A stretch of 54,429 nt of DNA from Vibrio thalassae (GTDB lineage: Bacteria > Pseudomonadota > Gammaproteobacteria > Enterobacterales > Vibrionaceae), in the NCBI RefSeq assembly GCF_900089835.1, contig NZ_OANU01000047.1:1-54429 (forward strand), in the 5' to 3' direction. Under the pieces are notes generated by a model. The model saw only the letters and a list, made by a program, of their open reading frames with translations. It made no database searches and was not told the DNA's origin. Position numbers and translations under genes: made by a program. Positions 45,174 to 54,228 of the stretch are shown piece after piece (the first letter of the stretch is position 1; each line of letters opens with the position of its first letter).

Positions 45174-46355
45174 ATGACAAACGGAATTCGCTACAGAATA
45201 ATATTGCTTGCCTGCTTAATCATCAGTGTTGGCCAGTTGAGTATGGGATTGGTGTTTCCCTCATTACCTTGGATCGCTGCGGACTTTGATATTTCTCTAG
45301 ATCAAGCACAACTGCTTGTTGGCATCTATCTGTTAGGTTTCGGTCCTTCTCAGTTCTTATATGGCCCAATTTCAGATGCGGTCGGGAGAAAGAAAGTCTT
45401 GTTGTCTGGTCTGGTTATTGCTCTGTTTGGACTTGTTACGATTCTGTTCTTTCGACATTCCTTCGAGGGAATGGTACTGGGTCGTTTTCTGCAAGGTTTA
45501 GGCACGGGATGTTGCGCAGTGCTCGCAAGAGCGTCGACTCGTGACCAATTTAACGGAGCGGACTTACCCCTTGCTATGTCTTATATTGCGATGGCCGCAT
45601 CAATCACACCCGTGATCGCTCCAGTCCTCGGCGGGTTTATCAATTTCCACTCTGGTTGGAGTATGGTTTTCGTTTCTTTGTTCAGTTATGTTGCTTTAGC
45701 CTGGGTGGTGATCGCATTTCAATTCAAAGAAACGGTGGCCCAAAAGTCTTCGATCCCATCACCAAAGAAAATGTTATTTCAATATTGGCAATTGATACGC
45801 TCTAGCTATTTTATGAGTTTTGCTAGTATTAGCTGGCTCAATTTTAGTCTGATGATTACGACCGTTTCGGTGATGCCATTTATTATGCAAAATCAAATCG
45901 GAATGAACTCTGATGAATACGCGCTTTGGGCTTTGATTCCAGCACTTGGAATGATTTTAGGCACCACCATCTGTAACCGCGTTCGTCCATTAATAGGTAC
46001 TAAGAAAATGCTGCTTTGTACCCCTATTCTTCATGGATTGTCGGCTATATGGTTATTCTTTGCTCCGCTTGAGCCTTTATACCTAATGCTCGGTCAACTG
46101 GTGATGATTCTTGGCAATGGTATCGCTCTACCCTGTGCTCAAGCAATGGTTATGCTGCCCTATAAGAAGCAAGCAGGTGCGGCGGCAGCGCTATCGGGTG
46201 GCGGACAGATGGTCGTATCATCCATCGTGAGTATGACACTGGTGCAAGTAGGACTGAGTCAGCCATGGCACTTAGCGATTGTGATTGCTATTTTTGCTGT
46301 TGTTACTCTTTCGAACATTCTACGCGGTTTTAACGTTGAGCAACCAGAAGGATGA
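45174..46355 (+). CDS. MFS drug-efflux transporter, Bcr/CflA type
   Basis: The 393-residue inner-membrane protein has about 12 hydrophobic helices. The signature GPISDAVGRKKVLLSG lies between helices 2 and 3, and VLGRFLQGLGTGCCAVLARASTRDQF follows, as in the Bcr/CflA and EmrD-3 group of 12-TM drug/H+ antiporters. Vibrio EmrD-3 proteins are of similar size and layout. I cannot tell which compound is exported. It has the proline-rich VLGGFINFHSGW of motif C. It is the last conserved gene before the tRNA-Gly fragment. Confidence 0.88.
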   Translation: MTNGIRYRIILLACLIISVGQLSMGLVFPSLPWIAADFDISLDQAQLLVGIYLLGFGPSQFLYGPISDAVGRKKVLLSGLVIALFGLVTILFFRHSFEGMVLGRFLQGLGTGCCAVLARASTRDQFNGADLPLAMSYIAMAASITPVIAPVLGGFINFHSGWSMVFVSLFSYVALAWVVIAFQFKETVAQKSSIPSPKKMLFQYWQLIRSSYFMSFASISWLNFSLMITTVSVMPFIMQNQIGMNSDEYALWALIPALGMILGTTICNRVRPLIGTKKMLLCTPILHGLSAIWLFFAPLEPLYLMLGQLVMILGNGIALPCAQAMVMLPYKKQAGAAAALSGGGQMVVSSIVSMTLVQVGLSQPWHLAIVIAIFAVVTLSNILRGFNVEQPEG

Positions 46356-46533
46356 AGTGGATAATCCTAACGCTCCTACTCAATACTCTACCTACGCTGG
46401 CAGCATAAAAGTAAAACCAATCTAGACTATTTTAAGAAACAGAACACTTGAAGATATTAGCAAACTTAAAGGCACAGCTACGAGGGGTGGATTAATGTGT
46501 TATGAATATTAGGAGATGTAACTGAAGAAGACT

Positions 46534-46577
<44 letters not shown>

Positions 46578-46716
46578 CATTACACCCACTCAATTTTTTA
46601 TTGGCGAAAAATTCTAAAAATTTTTAATTTCAATGTGTTATTCAACCACCCCCTATCAAATCTCAACCCAATTTTTGACCATTTTTGATCGAATATTTTA
46701 ATTTTGAGTCTCAGTT

Positions 46717-46737
46717 AATGTACACTTATTGTACATT
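46717..46737 (+). promoter_or_regulatory. Inverted repeat upstream of the recombinase trio
   Basis: A perfect 8-bp inverted repeat (AATGTACA/TGTACATT) with a 5-base spacer lies 25 bases before the first trio gene. The position is that of an operator or promoter core for the whole trio. The regulator is unknown and may be one of the trio proteins. Confidence 0.5.
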
Positions 46738-46761
46738 TTGTGACTTAAACGAGTGTTTGAA

Positions 46762-47340
46762 ATGTCTCATCTTTTGTCGAATCGTTCAAAAAATCGATTA
46801 GAATTTTCGATTCATAGTGCTGCCCTACCCGCCTTTTCGTTCTTTCATTCTCGGCAGTTTTGGGTGGATAAAGCGGTTATGCAGCAGTCGTCTTTAGATG
46901 AGATTAATGTCGGACTCACGCTTCAGGCCGTACGCATATCAAACAACAAAATCGCCATTATCTCCGGATTTGAATCGTTCAGTTTTTCATTAACAACACT
47001 GAAGCTCGTCGACTGCGAAGTACTTATTCACGATGAGATGAGTGATGTTGAAGTCGAGAAAAGAGCTTGGTTGGCCGTGTTACGCACCATGCTTTCCTCA
47101 ATCGACAACAAATCAGCAGAAGACTTTCGTCGAGCACTTAATCAACAGGTGCCAAACACAATCATTAAATCTCTTTTTGATAAGAATAAATTGAGCCAAA
47201 AACAGCTCTCCGTCATGACACACTCTTCGAGAAGTTCTCTCGCTCAGCAAAACGCAAAAGCGCAAACCCTACAAACGCCGTCCAGTGAAGAACCTTCGAT
47301 TTTTGAGCAGCTGTTACGGGAGACAAAACGAGATGTTTGA
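46762..47340 (+). CDS. First protein of the recombinase trio, 192 aa, unknown
   Basis: ATG 46762 has a GAG site 8 bases upstream. A GTG at 46753 is in frame but lacks support. The product MSHLLSNRSKNRLEFSIHS is soluble and basic at the start. Its middle carries an alpha/beta-type sequence (DEMSDVEVEKRAWLAVLRTML). The end has a serine-rich putative helix-turn-helix (LSQKQLSVMTHSSRSSLAQQ) followed by a proline/threonine linker. It overlaps the next gene by eight bases. By position it matches the small partner of recombinase trios. No catalytic motif is seen. Confidence 0.6.
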   Translation: MSHLLSNRSKNRLEFSIHSAALPAFSFFHSRQFWVDKAVMQQSSLDEINVGLTLQAVRISNNKIAIISGFESFSFSLTTLKLVDCEVLIHDEMSDVEVEKRAWLAVLRTMLSSIDNKSAEDFRRALNQQVPNTIIKSLFDKNKLSQKQLSVMTHSSRSSLAQQNAKAQTLQTPSSEEPSIFEQLLRETKRDV

Positions 47341-49555
47341 GGGCGTAAAAGAGCGGTTTAAACACAAGAATATCGAGCGTTTTTTGAGGAAACTCTTCCC
47401 ATTCGATGAGAGTCACAATGCCCTTCTCGCAACCGAAGTCATTCGGCTATGTACCATCATCAGAGAAGAATATAGAAACGAGTTCCCCGAAATCCCCTTT
47501 CTTGTTTCAGAAGCCCAAAGAATACAACGCCCGCAAGTTTCGGCAAATTTGCACGACATAGTCATCTCAATTTCGAATAATAAGAATCTTGGTGTCCACT
47601 ATCTGCCTGCTTTCTTGTCATCCAATCTTTTACTTACTTCCTATGACGGCAACAAATTCGATCAATACAAAGCGCTGACTTTTTTGTCCGTGGCGCGTCT
47701 TTCATTTATTGGCACGCATCAATCTAAAATCGAAGCAATCTGTAATGACGTCAGGTTATTTGCCAATGGTAAACGAGAAACGATGGCAGCTTACTTGCCA
47801 GACATTGAGCAACTCAATTTTCACCAGCTAGTAGAAGCGTTTAAAACTCTTGTTGATGAAGAGAATGAAGATCGTCCCCCGAACCAAGTGGTCGACAAAC
47901 TTAATCACTATCGCCGACCCTATGAGTCCACTTTAAACTACTTGGACGGCTACAGCCGTAATGTTACTGGCAGCGAATTCAAAAAAAGTGGTCGCCTTGA
48001 ACAAGGTGAACTCAAAACACTCGATGACGATGGTGAAGAGGGGTTATTTGAGCTAACACAGTTCAACGAAGGCCCCAAATCAACGAGTCATAGCTGGCAA
48101 AAAGAAGACCACCACGGTGAGAGCAGTCGAACGACAAGTATAGTCAGCAGCTATACCCATAATCAACCGAGCTATGCAGCTGGGGCATTGCATGCTCGCG
48201 CCATTCAAGCTCGTATTGAAAAGAGAGACATGAGTCTTGCTTGCGATATAGACAGTGCGACTATTTATGAAATAGGTGCCTTGGTTCGCTATTGCATGGA
48301 ACAAATCAGCACCAATTCAAACACTTTGATGGCAGCCAAGTTATTGCTTGTTATGCTATTTAGCGGCAGTACCTACACCCAAGCAAAAAAGCTGAAAAGT
48401 AAACGCTCCTCGCACCGAAAGCTCGTAGGCTTTTGCCGAAAGCACAGGCTGCCTTCTCAAAAGCAGCGTGCTGAGCTCCTACCCCTTCTGAAAAAAACCT
48501 CGGAAGAGTTTTGGTTGCCTTTACCGCAGATTGTCTGTCAGAGCTTGAGCAGCCTTACTTTCAAGGGTGTGGAAGAAACGGAGCTGAAAGGGTTGCTCAG
48601 TTACATTAACAAACGGCATGTTACACATCTAACACTGAGAAAAGTTACATCCTATCTCAGACAGAAGCTGTCGCATGAAAATGTTGAATCGACCATTATT
48701 GCTTTGCTTACAGGTGAGCCAATTAACACCATACCTGCTGTGTTTTACCTACAGCTTTCTGATGGCTACCTACTTCAAACATACAACCGTTACTTGGACT
48801 TCCTATCACACTTAACCCCAGCTCCCTCCGCGTTAACTCTGTTCGATGAAGCTCCCAGCCCTTCATCGCTTGGTTCACCCCTATTTATTGAAACGGATGT
48901 CTTGTCTTCATTGTTTTCACACCTTCAGTCAAAACTGAACTCAAAGCAGCCAAAAGATGAATGCTTCCATAACAACATCACGATTTACACTCAGCTTATT
49001 CTTGCGATTGCATCAGGCTATCGCCCCGTCACCGGTTGGTTTGGAAAAATCACGCACCTATCGCTGCAAACAGGCGACTATTGGATTTCAGACAAAGAGT
49101 CCGGTATTGGTGATAATAGCCGCGTCATCAAGCTTCCAGACATCACGATTAAAATCCTCGACAACTATTTGAGCTATTGCAAGCGACGAGTATTACAGCT
49201 CGCCAACACTCAACCGGAACTATCACTCGAGTATAAACGTTTACTCACAGGGGAGACTCATCTCTTTTTCTACTTAAGAGAAAGTCAGTATGAGCCGTGT
49301 ACACCATCAAACTACACATTTTTCATTGACTCTGTCTTCCCTCTCCAAGCCAATTGGGCACGGCATCACGCTCGGTCACTATTAACGGCAAAGGGCGTTG
49401 ACACCTCAGTCATTAACGCCTGGATGGGACACATGAATCAATCGAAGCGCAGTTTTCACGAGTTTAGTACGCTCACCCGCCAACATATGGTGACGATCTC
49501 ACACATCCTTAACGAACATCTGTTAGATATTGGTGTGGAGGCCACATATGACTGA
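47333..49555 (+). CDS. Tyrosine-recombinase-like protein, 740 aa, canonical Tyr not found
   Basis: The start at ATG 47333 overlaps the preceding gene by eight bases. The frame upstream to 47285 is unsupported. The C-terminal third is recombinase-like: Arg564 in GYRPVTG, H678-H-A-R681 in WARHHARSLL, and Gly-His700 in WMGHMNQSKRSF. At the usual distance after that histidine stands phenylalanine (F708 or F711, in SFHEFS) and no tyrosine. It may be a non-catalytic partner or use another nucleophile. The N-terminal 500 residues are unknown. It overlaps the next gene by eight bases. Confidence 0.7.
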   Translation: MFEGVKERFKHKNIERFLRKLFPFDESHNALLATEVIRLCTIIREEYRNEFPEIPFLVSEAQRIQRPQVSANLHDIVISISNNKNLGVHYLPAFLSSNLLLTSYDGNKFDQYKALTFLSVARLSFIGTHQSKIEAICNDVRLFANGKRETMAAYLPDIEQLNFHQLVEAFKTLVDEENEDRPPNQVVDKLNHYRRPYESTLNYLDGYSRNVTGSEFKKSGRLEQGELKTLDDDGEEGLFELTQFNEGPKSTSHSWQKEDHHGESSRTTSIVSSYTHNQPSYAAGALHARAIQARIEKRDMSLACDIDSATIYEIGALVRYCMEQISTNSNTLMAAKLLLVMLFSGSTYTQAKKLKSKRSSHRKLVGFCRKHRLPSQKQRAELLPLLKKTSEEFWLPLPQIVCQSLSSLTFKGVEETELKGLLSYINKRHVTHLTLRKVTSYLRQKLSHENVESTIIALLTGEPINTIPAVFYLQLSDGYLLQTYNRYLDFLSHLTPAPSALTLFDEAPSPSSLGSPLFIETDVLSSLFSHLQSKLNSKQPKDECFHNNITIYTQLILAIASGYRPVTGWFGKITHLSLQTGDYWISDKESGIGDNSRVIKLPDITIKILDNYLSYCKRRVLQLANTQPELSLEYKRLLTGETHLFFYLRESQYEPCTPSNYTFFIDSVFPLQANWARHHARSLLTAKGVDTSVINAWMGHMNQSKRSFHEFSTLTRQHMVTISHILNEHLLDIGVEATYD

Positions 49556-52544
49556 GATTGGTGTTGAGGCTCGCCGTAAAAATCGACTGAACCAGATAGA
49601 GCGAGTCAATCAAAAAGCACAGCAAGTATTTGAGAAATATTTCCCGAACCCAGTCATAGTACCGAAACCAGAACGTTTTTATAAAGATTGGGCGAAGTTC
49701 ATCGATGACATCACCCACATATTTGGGCGAATTGGCGATTACCGACGTGCCTTTAACATCGGTGTAAAAAACGTCCTCAGTTATCAAAAACTCCATAACT
49801 GGAAGGTCAGCCCTCCAAGTTACATTGTCACTAAAAAGTCACCTAAACCACTTCGCACGCTCGATTGGATGCAGAATGCTTGGAAAGGCTATGAGTTCTA
49901 TCAACATTGGTACTTCAGTGAGCTACTGAAGTCGCCCACTCAATCCAAAGAGCAAGCTTTTCGGAATCTCATACTTTCGCTCATCTATCATAGCGGCCAA
50001 GCGAATCCTGATGTTGTAGACGCCTTCCAACGATTAATTGTTAGCTCAAACGTCAAAGTGGACCATTGGAATTACTCGCCTTTTATTAGCGTGACTATCG
50101 ACTCTGAACGCTTTAACACCAATGTTGATGTCGCGGGAAATAAAGTTACCCAATTTCATTGCTACCTTCACCCGATTACGCTTGGCTTACTGCGTTTATG
50201 GAAACGGTGGCGGCGCCATAGTTGGCATGCGCCTAGAGATAGAGGCGAGTTGGGCACCATATTGACAAGAAATCAATGCGACCTGACTTTCAGTCAACTT
50301 TGCCAAACCTCGGTATACGTGGCAGAAAACCAATCTGATTTAGCGATCAGCCAAGCGCTCATTGAATACCAGGTGAGCAAAACAAAATCTTACGGTCTTC
50401 CGCCGAGCAATCTTGCCCGCTTGATTCACCCAATGGTCTATCCATTGACGGATATCGACTTTACCTCCGCTTCGGCTTCCTCAGATTCTGAGTTAAGCGC
50501 AAAGAATGCGACACCAATATCACAACACCTTGAGCTCTTTGACAAACTAAAAGCTTGTTTGCGCCCCAAAGGAACCCTCAAACCAGTGAGCAAAGCAACA
50601 CTCAAGCAAAGCCTGGAAACGTTAATAGCGGAAATATCGAGTGAAGAAGCAATAAACCAGCGCTTACTCATCCAGTGGTATCGCCACAAGCTAGACTCTT
50701 GCAGTGTCGGCACCTTAAAAGCGTACCATTCGAGCCTAACACGCAAATGGCTTTACCTCAGCGAAAGATATCAACTGAATTCACTCAACAGTGAAGAATT
50801 AGAACAAATCTATAAGCAAACCATCGACAGCCACACGACAGTCAAGTCAAAGAAGTACTTTGCTGGTCGACTCAAAGACTTACACGCTTTTGCTGTGGAA
50901 GCCAATGTGCTTACGCCTATTTCGAGTGACTATTTACACACTGACCCTACGCAAGCCCATACTCGCGCCGCATTTGTCGATGAAGCACTATTCACAGGTC
51001 TACTTAACGGTATCTCTTCTACTGAGGGGCTAAATGAAGCCGATAAGCTGTGCCTTCAATCAATGTGTATCCTCTCCTATCGATGTGGTCTACGACTCAA
51101 TGAGTTGGTCAAGTTACGAATCAAAGACATTGAGCCTTCCAGAATTGGCTGGCTTTCCATTCGAGACAATCACCTCGGTCAAAACAAAACCGCGGCAAGT
51201 TTACGTAAAGTACCGCTCTACCCAATGTTGCTTGAGCACGAAACCAAAATCATCAACGACTATTACCATATCAAGCAGGAACAACAGCTTGGACAAAAAC
51301 ACCCCTTCTTTTCGCTTGGTGCCGACGCAAAGCTTCCAGTAGATAGCTTTCGAGTGTCTATGCTTGTCGGGGAACTGCTCAAGTCCCTTTCCCAATTGAA
51401 CTATTTTGTGTTTCACCACCTTCGCCATAGCTGTCTAAGTAGGCTGCAACTTATCTTGGAAGTCGATGACTTAAGATCACTATCCCAACAGTTATCCCCA
51501 TACGATAGAAGCCAGCTCCAGAAAATCAAAGGCATCGTGTTTGGACGATCGGCCATGAACGGCTACGATGCCATCGCCGCTATGGCGGGTCATGAATCGC
51601 CACGGATGACCTTTGAGCATTACTTCCATTTTTCTGATTGGATCGTTGCTCAAAAACTGAAAGAGATCGACTTTTCACTTCCTCAAGGCGCAATGAGCCA
51701 AGTGGGCTTATTGCCTCAAAGGGTCCCACTAGAGAAAAGACTCAAACGATATGTCCTGCCTTACTTGATGAAAACGCTCGCTATTCAAGAGCTATCAACC
51801 AACATAGACAATGGTATTGTTCCCACGCTCCATATTAAAAAAGATAGAGAAGTCCAATCCTTTCCGATTTGCCAAAGTGCTCTAGAGCTTTATCAGCAAG
51901 GTTTTAGTCGTGAAGACATTTGTGCGAGGCTAAGAATCACCGACGCAACACTAAACAAGTGGATCAGCAATGCCAAACACATCAAAGCATTTTCCACGGA
52001 GTCGGCTGGTCAGCAATACTCCCGTCATTTTTCTAATGCCCGCTCGACAAAACTTCTGCCCTCAGCACTCAAAACTTCCATTGAAATCAAAACGCAGAAT
52101 CAATACATAAAGGATTTGAAAGAACACTACCACCAACACCATGAAGCTATCGTCGATACCATTACGTATGCCCTCAAGCACGCCAGTGTTTCTCGCTCGG
52201 GTATTCATTTCAACTCACCCATTGAGTTGAGCAAGTTTCTGGCGACAACCCACTTATTTATCCCTAAGTCGCACTGGCGCGCGGCAACGCAATACCTCGA
52301 TAGCAGCATAAATAAATCGGAATGGCTCGGTGCCCTCAAAGGTATTAAAACGTACAAGGAGAGGAAACCATCAGGTCGTAGTAAAAAAGCACAAGGGGCA
52401 GTTAGGTTAGAGTTAGCACACCCTGGGTCACGAATGAACAACCAGTCAAAAACTAAGCGGTCATCGCCACTTTTGCTGCATTTGTTCCATATGATGGGGA
52501 TTATGATGATGAACCTAAATGGTGGGGATGAATCGACCTCCTAA
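49548..52544 (+). CDS. Large tyrosine recombinase of the trio, 998 aa
   Basis: ATG 49548 has GGAGG 6 bases upstream and overlaps the 740-residue gene. The upstream extension to 49530 is unsupported. The catalytic set is complete: Arg512 in YRCGLRLNELVKL, Lys in GQNKTAASLRKVPL, H623-H-L-R626-H in FHHLRHSCLS, His682 in AGHESPRMTFEHY and the nucleophile Tyr692. After the catalytic core about 300 residues form an extension with a probable helix-turn-helix (GFSREDICARLRITDATLNKW). A catalytic YR domain buried mid-protein is unusual. It should be the strand-exchange enzyme of this island. Confidence 0.85.
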   Translation: MTEIGVEARRKNRLNQIERVNQKAQQVFEKYFPNPVIVPKPERFYKDWAKFIDDITHIFGRIGDYRRAFNIGVKNVLSYQKLHNWKVSPPSYIVTKKSPKPLRTLDWMQNAWKGYEFYQHWYFSELLKSPTQSKEQAFRNLILSLIYHSGQANPDVVDAFQRLIVSSNVKVDHWNYSPFISVTIDSERFNTNVDVAGNKVTQFHCYLHPITLGLLRLWKRWRRHSWHAPRDRGELGTILTRNQCDLTFSQLCQTSVYVAENQSDLAISQALIEYQVSKTKSYGLPPSNLARLIHPMVYPLTDIDFTSASASSDSELSAKNATPISQHLELFDKLKACLRPKGTLKPVSKATLKQSLETLIAEISSEEAINQRLLIQWYRHKLDSCSVGTLKAYHSSLTRKWLYLSERYQLNSLNSEELEQIYKQTIDSHTTVKSKKYFAGRLKDLHAFAVEANVLTPISSDYLHTDPTQAHTRAAFVDEALFTGLLNGISSTEGLNEADKLCLQSMCILSYRCGLRLNELVKLRIKDIEPSRIGWLSIRDNHLGQNKTAASLRKVPLYPMLLEHETKIINDYYHIKQEQQLGQKHPFFSLGADAKLPVDSFRVSMLVGELLKSLSQLNYFVFHHLRHSCLSRLQLILEVDDLRSLSQQLSPYDRSQLQKIKGIVFGRSAMNGYDAIAAMAGHESPRMTFEHYFHFSDWIVAQKLKEIDFSLPQGAMSQVGLLPQRVPLEKRLKRYVLPYLMKTLAIQELSTNIDNGIVPTLHIKKDREVQSFPICQSALELYQQGFSREDICARLRITDATLNKWISNAKHIKAFSTESAGQQYSRHFSNARSTKLLPSALKTSIEIKTQNQYIKDLKEHYHQHHEAIVDTITYALKHASVSRSGIHFNSPIELSKFLATTHLFIPKSHWRAATQYLDSSINKSEWLGALKGIKTYKERKPSGRSKKAQGAVRLELAHPGSRMNNQSKTKRSSPLLLHLFHMMGIMMMNLNGGDESTS

Positions 52545-52577
52545 AAGGAACACCTATTTAAGATGCTAGGTCTCCAC

Positions 52578-53303
52578 TTAATGCTTAACGTCACTTTTGA
52601 AAGCAAAGAGATCAACCACGTGATCTGGGATGGTCGCTTTTTCTTGTGAAGTCCCATCCGTCATCGAGGCCGCGACCATTTCCATTTGTGCCTGGATTTC
52701 CGCTATTTTTGCTTCATCTTGAATACTATCTATCATTTGACAACGTAGGGAGGAGAAAAACGGACGAACTAGCCGCAATTCATCGTCGTGCAACTGACCA
52801 TAATGGCTTGCCCACTGCAGGAACATCTCTTCATCGGGACAGAAGTAATCCTTACTTACTTTAGTTTTGCGAAGCAAGCTATTCACCCACTCGTCAAACG
52901 AAGCGGATTCAAACTCATTATCAGGCAGCGTACCCACTTGATAAACGCGGTCTTCGAATTGCCAAGCTACATCATTGATATGGCTTTGCACGCTGCGATC
53001 GCCTCGCTGGCAAAAATAAGGACGTGGATGGTGAGCAGGGAAGCAGTTAAACATCTCACGAAAACTGTCATCCTCGCCCCTCCCTAACTCTTCCATAAAG
53101 AAGTGAAGGTTGTTAAACAGGCGCTCGACAAGTAAGTTCGTAAATTCAAGCCAATCCCCCTTCTTCACGCCGCAAAATACCATCGCATAACGCGTATGTA
53201 CATGCATTGCTACAATCACTTTTTTTCGCTGGACCTTGATGACATGCACAAGCCACTGTGAAATGGGCTCAAATACCAGTACGCGATGCCACTTTACCGC
53301 CAA
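52578..53303 (-). CDS. DUF6933-like protein, possibly N-terminally truncated
   Basis: The frame opens at TTG 53303 with no clear ribosome site and is closed by a stop 33 bases upstream, at 53334-53336. The product of about 241 residues has WLVHVIKVQRKKVIVAMHVHTRYAMVFCGVKKGDWLEF near its start, matching the DUF6933 pattern, whose proteins usually begin about 15 residues earlier. The remainder has FPAHHPRPYF and a helical C-terminus rich in charged residues. The start may lie within damaged DNA. It converges on the trio and is probably island cargo. Confidence 0.5.
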   Translation of the reverse strand: MAVKWHRVLVFEPISQWLVHVIKVQRKKVIVAMHVHTRYAMVFCGVKKGDWLEFTNLLVERLFNNLHFFMEELGRGEDDSFREMFNCFPAHHPRPYFCQRGDRSVQSHINDVAWQFEDRVYQVGTLPDNEFESASFDEWVNSLLRKTKVSKDYFCPDEEMFLQWASHYGQLHDDELRLVRPFFSSLRCQMIDSIQDEAKIAEIQAQMEMVAASMTDGTSQEKATIPDHVVDLFAFKSDVKH

Positions 53304-53713
53304 GAGTCGCTGTTTACCCAGTCGGGAATCGAGCTATCACGAACCACTATGGCCAGGTGGGTTATCCAAGTGTCGGGATACAACAATAATGTTTGATCGG
53401 TTTTGCACTTAAAACTGGCATGGATGGCCATTTTTAAAGCTAAAGTTTGATCGTTTTTCAGAGATTTACCATTTCCAAAGAGCAAAAAAATACAATAGAG
53501 ATTGATCGCTTTTAAGCTCGTTTTTGGACAATTATAAGCTTCGGAAAATCGAACATTAGCAATTAATGAATAACTTCAGGTATGGCAAAAGTCTCTTCTA
53601 TCGGTGTCTAGTTTGGCTGGAACAGATCAGTCTAAGTATTTGAGTGAACTTAGCCGAGCAGACCACAGGTTAATGATTTAGCCCTCTGAATTTAGGGAGC
53701 AAAGCCCTTTTTA
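53304..53713. other. Spacer with repeated TTGATCG motifs
   Basis: No supported gene is seen in these 410 bases. TTTGATCGG, TTTGATCGT and ATTGATCGC recur near 53393, 53447 and 53496 at spacings of about 50 bases. A similar TTTTTGATCGAA lies on the other side of the trio near 46682. The motifs could be recombinase-binding sites. That idea is speculative. Confidence 0.35.
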
Positions 53714-54121
53714 CTATTCACCATTCCACAAATCAAGAAAGTTTATTGCACCGAAGCTATCTAGACTAGTATTCGTAACTTTATTATTAGGGACTAAATT
53801 TACTTCGGCATATAATAAGTAGCTATCAAAAGAAGGAACTTCAAATACGTTAAATAGGGACTTTCCGACGGACTTTTTAAACTCCAATAAATCACCTAAA
53901 TGTTCATTTAGTTCCTGATCTAATGCATTACTGTAGGGACGAATCATTCCGTAAGCAACGGATTTATATAATTTATCGTCGGCTCGATCGACTTGGTTCA
54001 ATACCCAACTAATCTCCTGAAACGAATAATCGTATTTCTTCCCAAATTTGCAACATAGTTTAGGCGCTACATCCTTCGCCACTGACTCGATGTAAGCCTT
54101 TTTATTCGTAAAGTCAAACAT
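53714..54121 (-). CDS. Hypothetical cargo protein, 135 aa
   Basis: ATG 54121 has GGAGG 8-9 bases upstream, clearly better than the frame opening at 54169. The product begins MFDFTNKKAYIESVAKDVAPKLCCKFGKKYDYSFQEI. It is soluble and helical with a pair of cysteines, and a PSFDSYLLYAEVNLVP strand lies near the end. No family is recognised and no signal peptide is present. Gene order and AT content fit mobile-island cargo, possibly a defence or addiction component, but nothing in the sequence shows that. Confidence 0.55.
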   Translation of the reverse strand: MFDFTNKKAYIESVAKDVAPKLCCKFGKKYDYSFQEISWVLNQVDRADDKLYKSVAYGMIRPYSNALDQELNEHLGDLLEFKKSVGKSLFNVFEVPSFDSYLLYAEVNLVPNNKVTNTSLDSFGAINFLDLWNGE

Positions 54122-54228
54122 AGCATTGACCTCCTCGCTAAGCAGTGCACTATCAACCTGATTATTCAAACTGAGCCCGAATTAGAGTAATCTTATTGTA
54201 ATATAACTCAATCACCATAAACTGTCGG

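Noticed and set aside
53294..53485. 63-residue minus-strand frame upstream of the DUF6933-like gene
   Set aside because: Repeats of a DQTL segment arise from the nearby TTGATCG motif copies, and it lacks a convincing ribosome site.
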